Shown: positions 13,546 to 27,000, counted from the stretch's first letter. The stretch: 64,000 bases of DNA from Macquaria australasica (GCA_005408345.1 SEMN01000184.1:248001-312000), one strand, 5' to 3'. Notes: generated by a model from the sequence alone, not told the origin. Translations and numbers: made by a program.

Positions 13546-15584
13546 TTGCATAGATTTTCTGCAGTCGCCTAATCCAGATCTCCATGTCACTGGATGGCTG
13601 CACATTTCTCTTCCTGCATGCCTGAATCATCATCATCATCATCATCATCATCTTCCCGGTGATTTTGCACACCAGCAGCACACCACCAACAGTGCTACAG
13701 TGCTAAATAAAATGCAGCAGAGAAAAAGTGATGTGTAGAGACGTCTGAAGAGAGACCTCAAGGCGCACTACACAGGAAGTGAGGTAACGTTAACGGTAAT
13801 ATGTTTTCTGTTTAATTAACATTATGTAACTATATTTTAGTAGCCCGGCCAGCTAAATTGGATGACCTATATTATGCTTAAGTTTGTTTAATTTGGAGTT
13901 AGATTTGCTATCCATTCTAAACCATGCATTATGTAATGATTACACACATTTGATAATCTAATCTTGTCGATTTTGAATGCCTCCATGCCAGCTAAATGTA
14001 TTTGTAATTTGCGACTTCGTTTTTTTTTAGAATGCTAACAAAATTAACAGACTGAGTTTACTCGGCCAGTTTTGTGGCAAACTGCCTCCGAGACTACTGA
14101 TGAAATGTCTTCGACAGATGGTTGTGGTAGAGGAAAGGTCAGGGCATCACCAAAAACATTAGCCACAGCATATTTTATGGACATTCAGCCAAGGACTAAA
14201 CAGCTGGGCAAGCAGAAAGGTGCTAGACAGTGGGCCAGGCGATCACTAAAATCAATGTAAATCATCTTCTGAAACAATCTAGTTCTAGACAGACATAGAT
14301 CGTCCATAATTACAGAATCTATATGATAATTTAGCGATTTTTCTGATGTATGATCAATAATATTAAGCCCCATAATAGTGACATTTTCAAGTTCTGTTTG
14401 GTGAATTCTAAATGTATCCTGCAGTCTGCATAATAAATGTTGGCCTTTAGTTGAAACCCACAGCAGTCAACTTGGTTAACCCATGGATGTATTGTGAACC
14501 GTGGCACAGACCTTTGTCACAGATTCATATATGTTGTAAACTCAGTTCTAGATGCCCCGCACACACTATTATAAGGCCTCATCAGTAATGGGAATGGAAA
14601 GAAGAAGGAAAAGAAAAGGAAAAAAGATATCGATTGACTGCTGAATGTGGGACCACAAAGGCAGATGCATTCTTTTAGAAATTTTGGGTAAGCTGAATCA
14701 CCTGCTTCAGAAGTTCTGAAATAGGCCCTAAATAAATAACCTACTAAGTGAGCCCTATTTCCTACATTCTTAGTGTTCCACATTTATTTTCCTTACACTG
14801 TAAGTTGCTGCTGTTTTATATCTAATGTCTACATTGATTGTCATGTGAAGCCTAGAGGAATAAAGGATCTTTGAGTGACCTGCTCTATTAATGTAGAATT
14901 ATTCTGTCACTCAAGTATTTGCCTTGCCATAGACATGTCATGGTTTTCAGATGTTGCTCCCAGGGCATACACACTAAACCTGTCACAAAATGATTTGTTG
15001 AGAAAGGCCTTTTAAATATGAAGTGCCCAGCAATATTTAAGGGGAGTGGAGCACATCATTCAATGACATATCACCCAAAGTGGAGGGTTGCAAGAGTTGA
15101 CATTTGTCAGCAGGCTACTCTATTATTACTCTCCTTTTGCCAGAACCATTGGGAAGGCAAGCTGTTCAAGTGAGTGGTCAGTGTATTTTAACACATAAGG
15201 ATGCTTGTGTCCTTTTTAGGCATTTACCTTGACAGGATTCATGGTCAGTCTCCCATGTGCCTCAGCCCTTGTCATGACTGACACCCTCCGTTGACCTCAG
15301 GAGTGTATACACTACCATATGTTTCCAATACAGATTCATCAGCCGCTTGTTCTCACCTGCCAAGGAGGGCGTCACACCTGTGAGTGGTAAAGCTATCACC
15401 ACAGATCTAACCAGTTGGAGTGCAGCGGCAAGAACATGGTCCCTCACTGATTTTCCCCTGCGACCACTTCCAGTTGTGTTTGATGGGGCACCTGGCCAAG
15501 CCAGAGGCACCACAGCAAAGGATTAAACCCGGGATGCTGCATTAGTGGTAATAAAGTAATAAAGTGTTTTAAATTTTTTTCTCA
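13546..15584. other. Non-coding desert, block 3
   Basis: Holds the ATC repeat at 13627-13652 and otherwise unremarkable AT-rich sequence. The short open frames here (for example around 14072-14260 and 15262-15513) show no known domain, and I regard them as chance. Confidence 0.7.
13627..13652. repeat. (ATC)n microsatellite
   Basis: About eight perfect trinucleotide units (tcatcatcatc), giving a run of methionines in one minus-strand frame that is not a gene. Confidence 0.92.
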
Positions 15585-15735
15585 TTTAATAATTTGGTCT
15601 AGAAAATGTCCAAAAATAGTGAAAAATACCCATTCAAATTCCCTAAATCGCAAGTTGATGCGTCTAAATAACTTGTTTTGTCCAATCAACAGTCCAAAAA
15701 CCCCCAATATATTGATTTACTATCACTATCAGCAA
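15585..15735 (+). mobile_element. Internal fragment of a hAT-like non-autonomous fish repeat
   Basis: Words ttaataatttggtctag, aaaatgtccaaaaatagtg, acttgttttgtccaatcaac and agtccaaaaaccc occur in the order known from a common fish repeat whose ends carry a gcagccct terminus. Neither terminus is present here. The 51524-51612 fragment appears to be an end of the same family. Confidence 0.6.
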
Positions 15736-17205
15736 TATTGAAACAAATGTTAAATAAAAAAGTAACTCCTGTCAGCTTTTGGTTTTGGAAAGAACATCTG
15801 TCCACAGATTTTTTTTAAATATCACTGCTTTGATCACTTAACTGGAGACATATGTTGTGTCAAATAAAATAAATTGGCTTATTTGCAGTTGAGTACAATT
15901 TACTTAAAATGACAGCAAGACACATTCATGTGGTGCAAATATATAATCTGTACCTATGTCGAAGAATGCTGTGGTTTGGCTCACATGACCTGAAATTCAA
16001 TCTGATTTAATGGCAAAGATGACTGTGTTATTAATATCTCCTATTACTCCCTCTCTTCCCACCACTCCAATTAATTTTTCAAGGGTTTGGGTCAGGATAA
16101 AAAATATCTTGCATGGGATAGCAAATACCCCAGTTCCAGTGCTTCTCCCCAAACACAGAGTACAAGGAGTTTGTTAGGCCCGGTGTGTGGAAAAGGCTGA
16201 TTGTCCTGCACAAGTGACAAGTGATTTTAAGTTAAGGGAAAGTTAAAAAAAAAAAAAAGAAACAAACAAACACAAAAACAAAAAAACAAAAAGATCCTCA
16301 TCAAACCTCATCTGACATTTAGACCAGGATGTTTACCAAAAAACAATGAGAGACTGGAATGAAGTGGAAGAAGGTTATATTGTCTGATGGGACCAAAATC
16401 TTGCTTTTGGCCATCATATTAAATGTCATGTTTGGTGTAAATCAATAAATCAGCACAAGTCTGAATCCAAATAGGCACAAAACATGGAATACTGAAGATC
16501 AAGAGCAGACTCAAGTACTTACATCTGTCATTAGACAGTGCTTGTATTCTACTAGAGTTTGAGCTAGATAAAACAAATAATGATGTCATTTATGCGTCAT
16601 GCCCAGGTCTGAAAGGCTATACTTGTTCAGACAATAAAGCAAATAAACCAGAACCAAACCTGAACCAAATTGAAGCAGAAAGCAAGTCGTAGTCATGGCA
16701 TTAGAATGCGTAATTACAGCTAATTTCACAGCGGTCTATAAATGAGTGAATGCTAAAAGTACCAATACCCCCAAAAGCTATCAGGTATTCATTTATAGAC
16801 CTGCATTATGTTTTGGTATCCAATTAGGATACCCCCTTCTGTGTTGGGAGAACTGAATTAAGAAAAACACAATGTATGTGAGAGATAAAAGGAGAAATAA
16901 TTACATACCAAAGGTGGAAAATGCCACCTCAGGCTGTCATCATGGAAACCTTGTAGGATCACACCCTTGTACATAATGTAAAAACCTGAAATAAGTGAAT
17001 AATATCAACAATGAATTCAAATTCCAAGCAAATCTAATACTGCACATTTTATGTAAAGCCCACTTTTAATAAGTGAAGCCAAGGAGATTTGTAACAAACA
17101 AACCATCAAAGCATTAGACTCATAAATCAGACAAAACACACAACATACATGGATAGAATGTTCAAAACTGAGCAAATAAATTGTAATTGCTGTAGTTACA
17201 GAGAC
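15736..17205. other. Non-coding desert, block 4
   Basis: AT-rich, with an A tract at 16246-16258. I see no gene or named repeat. Confidence 0.7.
16246..16258. repeat. Poly(A) and A-rich tract
   Basis: A run of about 13 A followed by aaacaaac-type words to about 16290. It could be a retrotransposed tail, but nothing upstream is recognisable. Confidence 0.7.
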
Positions 17206-17430
17206 AAAGAAGAAGAACGACTTTATTAATCCCCTTGGGGATTCAGTTTTTTCACTCTCATTATTTTCTTTCCATTTAGACACACAGGCCTGAAATACAT
17301 GCACATAGCATTAATTGTCATGGAACCTCTCCAGCTACCAGTCATCACTCTGTACCGAACGGTCTGAGCTGCACTTGAACTGGGAATCCTCTGATTCACA
17401 AGCCAAGTCCCCGTGGACCGAGCTACTGCA
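17206..17430 (-). mobile_element. tRNA-derived SINE, internally shortened
   Basis: On the minus strand the element starts with gcagtagctcggtcc, a close match to a tRNA A box, followed about 40 bases later by a B-box-like gttcaagtgc. The tRNA-related head runs into a body with ggtagctggagaggt, caggcctgtgtgt and the closing ccccaaggggattaataaag, followed by a TTC-rich tail (17206-17220). I recognise the head and closing part as a SINE family abundant in spiny-rayed fish. The middle of the body is shorter than the copies I remember, which suggests an internal deletion. RNA polymerase III would have transcribed intact copies from the A and B boxes. Confidence 0.75.
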
Positions 17431-20400
17431 TTAAAGGATTCCTTAATCATTTCCTTGAAATCTGAATTTGAAATCACACCACAAGTACAGAAATTAGCAG
17501 TTGTGTGCTCCAGTAAATGTGAACTCAGCATAGCATGGCAACTTTACTGCATTATGCTTTTTTGTTTATCATTCAAGCAGATATAGTAATCTGAATTTTA
17601 ACACATCTTTAATTAAACAAGATACATTCTGATCCTTATCTCCTCCATGAATGTTCATACACATCGTTTCTTCCCATTATTATATCGTTTTATCATCAGG
17701 AACAACTTAATTTATGCTGCTGTTAATATTCACTCTAGAGTACATGCATACAGATACAGATCTCCTTGTGTTTAATATCATCTGATCTGCGTATGTTGAC
17801 CCTCCCTTTGTAATGTTTTTATTTTGTGTTCCACCAGTTTACTGTGTGCAAAAAAGTACAAGCACAGACCCAAATCATAACACATAACGTGCACTGTATG
17901 GCATAAAGTCATTTGCCACTGCCACTGACAAGATGCCAATGTCCAAAGCTACTTGCACTATAATGTATTAGTAGCCAGCAGGGAGCATGGGGGTGTTAGT
18001 TGTGGCTTGTGACTTGCTCTCAATCTGAGGCAACCCTGCTGTCAGAGAACACAGACAAATGTTGGCAAGAGCATGCGGTCTAATACACAAAACTGTCAAA
18101 ATGCTAACAGGCCTGGCACACTATTCTGCCTGGGAGGCAGAATTATTCATATTCTCCAGTTAAACATGAACATGTGAGTCTTCCCTAACCAAATCAGAGT
18201 GTCCTTACTCAAGCTGAAACTATGACTAAGAATATTAAAAAAGTCAGCTCAGTCATCTTGAGATAGAGACATAAATAATTACTTTAGTGTACAGTGGCAG
18301 CATACTGTTTGGCAAAAACATGTACATAATGTGGTTTCCAAGCCAAATAAGAACTAAATTGCTACAATAACGGTTTACTGCCACCAAGTGCTGTAATACG
18401 CCCTTGACATTTTAAAAGGGGCCATCACCCATAGAGATATTTTGATAATCACGCATTTGTAACAACACAGTTGTCTGTCTGTAATCATGTTTATATTGCG
18501 GTATATTCATTATTTTCAGTAGGACAAAGGCAAATGTCAATCCAAACCTTATATGCTTCATCTAATATAAAAGTGTTCTAGTTTAATAAAGTTGAACCTT
18601 AGCTGGAGTTAGGGTTGATGGTTAAACGGAGTGGCTCATCTGTGCTGCTGCACTTTGGTAAGATGCTTCACCAGAGTGCCTATGCTTTTCCACTGTTGAG
18701 CTGTATAACACAGTGCAGGCAAAATCAATAATGCATTATTTATTTTCTTTGTCTCTAATTCAACTGGGATAAAAAGTCAATAAATAACTACTGATTGCAG
18801 TAAGTGGAGCTTCCATTTGCCTTGATTCGTCCTTTATTTGATAAAAAGGATTATACATAAAGAAAGTAATGTCTGCCTGGTAAATGTTTTAGACACATTT
18901 TACTCGCTACATCTTTTATTAGCAACTGTAAGCATTTCTCCCTGCCAATACAAATATTTGAAACCTTGACTGCTTTTACCTGCCAGGACAGTGGTGGCTT
19001 TTTTAAAAAGGGAACAACCCTAACTAATCAAGGTAGCTGATAATTGCCTGCAAGTGGATCAGCTGTAAGCTGACTTTCATGTTATTAGCTGGACAACTTT
19101 TATCAAGGGCACTCTTCAGTCATATCATTAAGTGAGCTGGTTTTAATTGAATTACCTTCCACTACAAGTCCTGCATGGGCACTGGTTTCTCTGGAGAAAA
19201 TGCCATGGGTGAATTATAAATCTGCCTGTAGAAGAAGAGGTCCAGTGGTAATATTACATTTCAGTTTAAGTCTTTGGGATAATGAGCTTAGGTTTAAGAG
19301 CAACGATCCAGCCAGTACTGGAGTGACAGTACTGGTAGGAGCTGAGGAACTCCAGGGATTCAACTTCCTAAATCCTCATCTCTTTTATGTCAGAACTTTA
19401 CTCACACTTGAAGTAGATACAAGCATGGAAGCAGAACGACATTTAAATGGAACATTAGCAATTTATCACACTTCTCTTCAGTTAAACTAACTGAAGTTTT
19501 ATATAAGAAATGACAGCTGCACAGTGTAGTGTGTCACTTATTTTTGCATCCAACTTATATTGTGTTTAATATTTAGTCAAACTTTTAGTGGACTAAACAA
19601 AAATAATTTAGACTTTATTGTAAAAGTAACTTCAGTATTTGTCAACCTTTGTCAGACATTATGTAAGAAAAAAAACTAGTCTGACCTAAAGCCAAAAACC
19701 AGAGAGTTAAACCTAGAGCCCTAGATAATGTTAAGTCTATATGTAAAATACTTGGCAGCTTCATAGTGTTATTACCTGAGACTGAAATAACACCCATGCA
19801 ATTTCACACTGTCCATCTAGATGCTCTTGGGGTTATTTTATCATTTTGTCATTATTCACGATTCTGATTTAAATCTTGTTTGGGTTTGAACATTGTGGTC
19901 AGAGGGCAGATGACATAGGGTCAGGCTTCATGTTGGAAAAGGAGACTGTCCACACAAGAAAAAAACACGGTATAATATGTTGTAGCAAGTGCACAAAAAC
20001 AACATTTGCAAGTGCAAGTGACTCTAGTTTCTTTGGGAGCAAATGAGGAAATAGTGTGACATTATAAAGCCACAAAGTGTGCAGGAGGTCGGAGTGGATG
20101 GACTGTTCAAGAAAACATCAGACTATATATGGGAGACTGCTTTATGTTTTCCATTTCAGTCAACGCTCATTTCTTTTAACCATGACCATGATGGTTCCCT
20201 CACCTTAACCAATTGGTTTTTATTTGAACGATGACAACGAACTAGTTATTATAACCCTAACCATGTTGCTTTTGTGCTTAAACCCAACCAAACCTTAATC
20301 ATTTAGTTTCTGATCTTGAATACATTTTAGTCAAATGGAAAGAAGATGTAATGCACATATGCACACTCATTACTCTATCCCTCTATCAACTCCATCAGCC

Positions 20401-22744
20401 AGTGCCATCACTTTAAAGTGCATGCATGTGTAACATCCAGCATCACTGCTCCTCCGGTGGAAAGCTGCACTGAAAGTCTTTTACACAATATTTATTTCAG
20501 AAATTGGTTTCCTTCTCCCTCTGCCCTAGGGAAAAAAAAACCTCCTCCGTCCTCAAACTGACAATGTAATCTGTTACTAAATCAGCAGATGATGAGAGAT
20601 ACTATTATGAGTATTAAACTTTTTGAGGACATCTGTCTCTTTCTATAAACAGATGTTTCCTCTAATCCTCCTTTTTTTTTTTTTTTTTGCTAAATAACTG
20701 CCCCCCCCCCTCCCTTTAGTCCTTGCTAAATCCAATGTTTTACTACTCCTGATGTACTGCCACCTTGTCAGTAGTTCATTTTTGTATTGTGTAGTTCATA
20801 ATAGTGAGTGTAAGAGCTTTCATGAACTGGTTACAGGCTGAATCATGTTTTTTGTTTTTTTGTTTTTTAATCAGTTAAACGTTGATAGAGGCAAAAAAGA
20901 AATGTCTCTACTTCCAAATATACTATTATTTCTTAAATGTGACAATAATCCCTTTCTTTTGTCAAAAGACAAAAGGGTTTTGTAGATATCTAAGGCAGTG
21001 GCAGAGTATTTAAGCAGTCACAGGCAACCACTGACATAGTGCCCCTCGGGGAAACGCAGTGATAAAAACACAGCATTTCATCTTTCACCCTTATCCAGCA
21101 ACTAATGGTATTCTAATTCTGTTTAACACCAGAAGAGAAACAGCATCAACAAGAACCATGGGAGCTCCGAGGAACGTACCTATGTTAATGAAGCAACTTC
21201 AGAGTTTTTTCAATAGAGACCACTAATGAGACATGGATTGGCAGAGGGGATTGTTATGCGTTTGAAATGCTAATTAAATTTAGAAGTGAAATTACAGTTT
21301 GGTCACATGGCAATACCAAGATAGTACAGTGAAGCCTCTGCTAATATAAATGGAGTCACAAGAGGTAGGCTAAATTAAAGAATAACTACAAAATGAGCAC
21401 CATATTTTTTTGCTACCATCGGAAGGGGATTTGTGAATGATTCAAAAGGCGGGGCCAGTGTTAAAATCAGTGGTGGATAAGCTCTTTTGAAAGAGACCAA
21501 TTCTTAACTTTAAATTGGGTGATTGGTGGGTCACTAAAACAGTGATTCATATATGCATACTGCAATGAGATAAACACTAAAGAGATTACAGCAGCCCAAT
21601 CTATTTATTTAAAAGTGAATCCATTGTGTTGTTGGAACAGAGACGCATAGCTGGCACGTGTTCTTCTGCGTTTAGCTGCTATAGCTGATGTGGAAATATG
21701 TTGCCTCTACATAATTTATGATATAATTTTAGTGTCAGTTTATCAGTGAAAGAACGCTGTATGTGTACATACCATATAGCAGAAGTTGTAAATTGCTTTT
21801 GTGAAAATATTCAAAAATGTATAAATGACATGTCCAATGTCTTTTTTCCTTGATACTGCACAGCTTATTGATTTTACATTTAAGCTTGGTGTAAACCAAA
21901 CAGTTTTTTTATTTTCTTTAATGTTGTGTTGACTCATACACAGTCTTGTGATGCGCGTCACTTTACATTTCACCTTGAATTTTGAATTAGCAGCGAAAGG
22001 CAGAAGCAGATATGACAGACACAGAGTTATCATTCACAGTGCTTGACTTGTTTTTGTTTTCACAATGGACATTATAACCTTTCTGTTTTGTAGAGATTTT
22101 ATTTCCTTAAAAGTGGGTGTGTTGTTGCAAATCAGAGATATATGTAGTGCTGATGATACCCATGTTTGTCTCACTGGCGCAGTCTTGTGTGTGTGTGTTC
22201 GTATATACAGTATGCTCTACAATATGTATGCTCATGTTCACTGGCTGAAGACCGTGAATAGCGACCTTTTTTACTGGTGGAAATAAAAACAGAACTTCAT
22301 GTTTGCTGATAAAAAAATAAAAAAATTTTTTAAAAAGTTGGAAAAACTTGAAACATGATTGTTTCAAATTACAATTACTTTTAGGAAGCATTTCAAATCA
22401 CAGTATGAAACTGCTCTTTGAAAGGTTACAACATGCAATGAGCGCCGAAGCAATTTCTGTGCTTTTGTGTTTGGCATTTGCTCTGAAAATAGCAAAAAAA
22501 GCATCTTGGAAATGTATTGTAGTTCAGAGAAGGACATGGTCAGCCAATTGTGTTTGCCATGGTTTTAAATGCTACTTTAGATAAGGGCAGATAAGATGAA
22601 CTATTGATCCTTGTGGGAAAATTGGGTCATTGCAGAAGCAAAGAATACTGGGTTAGATTTGGAAACACACAAAAAAGCAATAATGAATGGGAATGGAAAA
22701 GTAATAAAGGCTATTAATAAATTAAATGAAAGACTGAACATTTT
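17431..22744. other. Non-coding desert, block 5
   Basis: AT-rich sequence without a recognisable gene. Includes a perfect 9-bp inverted repeat (19312-19335), T/C homopolymers (20670-20710) and an 8-bp hairpin at 20956-20975. Open frames of up to about 96 codons are consistent with chance. Confidence 0.75.
20670..20710. repeat. Poly(T) then poly(C) homopolymer tracts
   Basis: About 18 T followed after a short gap by ten C. Low complexity only. Confidence 0.9.
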
Positions 22745-22996
22745 GCGTGGGTTTTCTCCAGGTGCTCTGGCTTCCTCCCACAGTCCAAAGACATGCAGGT
22801 TGGGTTAATTGGCGACTCTAAATTGCCTGTGTGAACGTGAGCGTGAACAGTTGTCTGTCTCTGTGTGTCAGCCCTGTGTTTGACTGGTGGCCTGACCAGG
22901 GTGTACCCCGCCTCCTGCCCAATGTCAGCTGGGATCGACCCCCCAGGACCCTCCAAAGGATAAGTAGGTATACTTAATGGATGGATGGGATGGATA
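22745..22996 (+). mobile_element. RTE/Rex3-like dispersed repeat, 3' end with GATG tail
   Basis: The run from gcgtgggttttctcc through ggcttcctcccacagtcc, aattggcgactctaaattgc, agggtgtaccccgcct and aatgtcagctgggat is a repeat found very widely in teleost genomes. It ends in atggatggatgggatgg, the GATG-type tail described for RTE/Rex3 LINEs. Only the 3' portion is present and no coding sequence remains. The family name is from memory, and a related non-autonomous element is possible. Confidence 0.75.
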
Positions 22997-23744
22997 GACT
23001 TTATCTCTCTAATAAAATGTATCTTCGTGATGTTTACAAAGAAATCACAATAAAATCCATTGGAATCCATTTTGTTAATTCATGACTAAAATGTACCGTT
23101 GCCCTATGGAGTGGATGTAAACTACAGCTCTTAACAGCAGGCCCGTTTACAGGCCATTGTTTGCTGGCAAGCCTTTCAAAACCACTACATTCAGTGGGTC
23201 TTATAGGATTCAGAGGTCAGGCTATCTCTGCACTTTCATAACTGCTTCCCCACTAAGAAACATTCTGTGAATTAGCCTAATAAATCGTCATCAGTGCAAG
23301 AGAAAGAGGGAGGGTACACAAGACTGAGACAGCATGTCAGCGTGAAACAGTGATTTGAGCAAAAAGAAAGCTACTCAGATGTTTTTTTTCTCACTAATGT
23401 ACTCTCTCTTAAAGCATACATTGGGGGAAATGTTGAGAGATTTAATAGATAAGGAATGACAGCCTCGGCTGCTTATAAATATTAGACCCCCAAGTGCAGC
23501 TCTGTCAACCAGAACATCATTTACCCTGCCTGAAGAGCGTCTGCATCGATTCAGCTCGCCATTGACGATGTATTCAAACAACATGGTACAGCTTCCCACC
23601 TTGTCAATAGGAATTTGATGGGAGGTTATGATGACTGATGCTGCCGTCTTGTCAAATTAACAGGACATGGAGTTCGTCTACCACGTGCAAGCTCGACAGC
23701 TAATGTTGATGAGTCGGTGTCAGTAGTTGTTCCAGAGACACGGC
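22997..23744. other. Non-coding spacer with a GC-richer islet
   Basis: No gene. 23440-23640 is GC-richer and low in simple repeats, and is a candidate conserved non-coding element. Confidence 0.65.
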
Positions 23745-24050
23745 TTTTAAGCTAAAAACCTAGCTTAAAACCACAAATTGTCGTTTTTACAACTTGATTT
23801 TTGTACAAATTAAACAAAAAAGATTCAACGTGTTAATTAGTGAGCTGCAGAGGTACTGGTAGTCAGATTTTGTTGGCTAGCTGTGCCACTCCCTCCCGTT
23901 TCCAGTCTTTATGCTAAGCTAAGCTAACCAGTTGCTGGCTGTAGCTTCATATTTAGCAGACAGATATGTGAGGTGTATTTATCTTCTCATCTAACTTTTG
24001 GCAAGAAAGCGGATCTGCCTATTTCCCAAAATATCAAACTATTCCTTTAA
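23745..24050. mobile_element. Dispersed fish non-autonomous element, copy A
   Basis: Reverse-complemented, this reads taaaggaatagtttgat, cttgccaaaagttagatgagaag, agcataaagactggaaac, agctcactaattaacacg and ttgtaaaaacgacaa, a sequence I recognise as repeated in many percomorph genomes. It pairs with copy B at 53609-53842 in the opposite orientation, with small gaps and many substitutions. The left end is a perfect 10-bp inverted repeat (23745-23754 with 23761-23770). No coding capacity. I cannot name the superfamily. Confidence 0.75.
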
Positions 24051-27000
24051 ACCACATATCTGCTTGAAATAGGAAAGAAAATCTGAAACTAGGTAACATT
24101 TAAATAATGTAACTTGATGGTTGAAAGAAGATCATTAATGCTGATGTAATCAAGATGAGATGTTAATCTTCTTGCCAAATGTCACTTGGGCTGAGAAGGG
24201 GGCTAAAACTGTATGGAAGAAATTGACAGTGAAGACATTACCCATACTGCACTGAGTTATGACAACAACTTATCAGGCTTTAACTGTGCCATCTAACATC
24301 CATACTCCCTGAACTCTAGAAAACCTCATCGTTTTCTGAGTTTAAACTTTTCAGTTGACTTGCAGATTAAATTACAAGGAAATCACATCCCCAATTGGGG
24401 ATAAACACAGTTAAGTCCTCCAGAAGTACTGCTCGTCCTCTCAGGAGACAGAAACTGTGCAGCAGTGGATGCGCCAGAGCTTGTGACACCACACATCTCT
24501 TTTCAGTCGTCGTAACAAGAAGAAGCAGCTACCTGCCATTTTAATTGCATTTCTCACTTTTGACTAATCACAGAAGACACAGTGGCCCTCTGGGCAACCA
24601 GCCAGCTGGAGCAGAAGGACACTGTGTGTCAAATTTATTCCCTGGCAACAAAAACCACGACAACAGCAGAGAAACTGCCCCTCCCAAACCAAATGTGTTA
24701 ATTTTATCTCGAGTTTATTGTTATTTGATTTTCAGACGTGTCCTTTGGTACACATTTACAAAGTCTGAAAGCAACAAGGGAACATTATTTTGGGGATCAA
24801 ATTTCAGAATAATTAAGGATAACACATCTGTGTCCTCATTTATCCTTTAATTTACTGTAATAATTCACAATAGAGAACCCAAAAGTAAGGAGGTAACTAA
24901 ATAAATGAGTAAATAAGTGAATTCAACATGTGATCCACTGCACAGTATTCCAGTTAATGTTTGATACTTGGTGTGGATAAAATATGATGAAATATGAGAA
25001 ATGACCAAAGACGTGAAGGAACACATCTGACACAAGCTTTACAAAAGCCTGAACGTCATACTGAACGCTTTAGGGGACTTTGCGATTGTATTGCATCATA
25101 TTGTAAGGTGTTATAATTTGAATATATGTTAGTTTTAATTTAAGTAAGAGTGAAACATTCATTAACTTGGACACAATTAGTAATTTTTAAGTTCTGGGGA
25201 GACACTGACCTTTTGTTGAAATCTTTGTTTCTTTTTTTGTTTGCTTTTTTCATGGATTTTCTGTTGATGATGAGATACCCAACTTCAATTGAAGACTTCA
25301 TAGCTGATCTTTTCTCTGGATCTTCTTTGAGAGACCATAACAGCCATGGAAAAAAAGTTTCTATCAGCATTACTGTGGTCAGCAGTCAATAATCAACAAA
25401 ATTATTCAATTTAGTAAAGCCATTATCTTTCGTAGTGAATTAGCCCGAGGATAGAGACTTTTTTTTCCATGGCATTAAAAATAAATAAAAACGGCAATCT
25501 GAATCAATGTTTTCTGACATCTGTGCCCATCGAGTGCTCTACTCCGCTATATGTATTAATGGAGTTTGTTTGCCTCACAGCACTTTTCATTTTCCAGCTG
25601 TGATTGTCACACACTGGTGTTGCTGTCTGTTTGCGATGTGCTGATAGGACAGATCTGAGAGATATCCCCCCAACTGCACGCCTCAGAGACCGAACCACAC
25701 GGCAGCTATAGGGCTCACCCCTGCCGCCTCATAAATGCTGGCCTTGCAGAGGCATCACGGGTGGAGTAATCTCTATGCTGAAAATATGCTCAGATGTGCC
25801 AGATCGCCTCTTCAAAGGATAGCACATACAGTGGTAGCAAGTGAATGCAGCTCTTTAGGGTGTAATTACATTCTGTTCTGTTCTGGGCTATCTATAGAGC
25901 AATTATGTTTCCAAACAAAACACTGTTATTGCATTATTGTGTTCAGATTGCTGTCCTCAGAGATGATACAGCAGCTTACAGTAAATTAATTGGATGGACG
26001 GACCATGGAGGGGAGATGTGTCTAATGTGTGTAAAACACTAGGTATTTTTGTTGTTTTGATAATTAATCTTCTAGGAACTTTCTTGCCAGTTATTTTTAG
26101 GTGCCTCATTATTCTGCCAATCCAAGGTCACGCTAACAAACCACTAAGTGACTCACCGTTAGCCAGTCCCTCCACTTAACAGTCAACTTATCATGAGTTT
26201 CAATTTCCTAATTATGGTTACCATTAGTATTCCACAGCCGAGCTTTAATCTGGTGGGCGGTGTTTTACTCTGTTCGCCACGCTGCCTCTTCTGGCCTCAA
26301 ATGATGTTCATGGCAGGACATATGTTGAGAGCCAGACACCGTTTACACCTGCTCAAATAAAAAATAAAAAAATAAAAAATTTAATTACGGCGCGGTAATG
26401 TTTTGAGGAATGTCCTCAGTGAAAATAGTTTGTTATAGTACAATTTCTAAAGTTGCTGAAGTTTAGAGATAGCCTAAACATTACCTTAAACACGGTCTGA
26501 TTCTGAAACAAAGGAACTGCTGACTCCAGCAATTTTAACTTATCTGAAATGAGAGTGTAGGTGGGTCTTGAATTCACTTTGATCTTGTTGAGTACCTCAG
26601 TGTACAGACTGGCAGCACTTTCATAATTAAAACCTCAGATTCAAGCTCTCTTACATTTCACAGGAGTAAGAACAAGAATAAATACCGAGTGCACAAGCAT
26701 ATGCAAAAATATTGTTTCCTTCTTGATGTAAAACTTATGAGTACAAGAGCCAGCTCCTTGAATTAATGTGTTACGCTGTATTTCTCAATTAATAACTTTT
26801 TTGCAAAATGTGCAGTATTTAAGCTCTTTGAATTTCCTTTGTGTTTAATTTCCTTGCTTGGTCTAATGAGTGTTCCTCTGGTTGCACACATCTGGACTGT
26901 ACACATTTGCATTTTTCAGGCATTAAGCTGATGTCCTTGTCCAAAGTGTCTAACATGAGTGAGCCAAATACAGCTCAGTTTCTTGCTTAAGGATACTTCA

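Noticed and set aside
14072..14260. Short basic open frame considered as a transposase fragment
   Set aside because: No BED-finger, DDE or other transposase signature is visible, and it is only 62 codons.
17390..17430. A tRNA gene on the minus strand
   Set aside because: Only the A- and B-box-like parts match, the cloverleaf is degenerate, and the sequence continues into a SINE body and tail.
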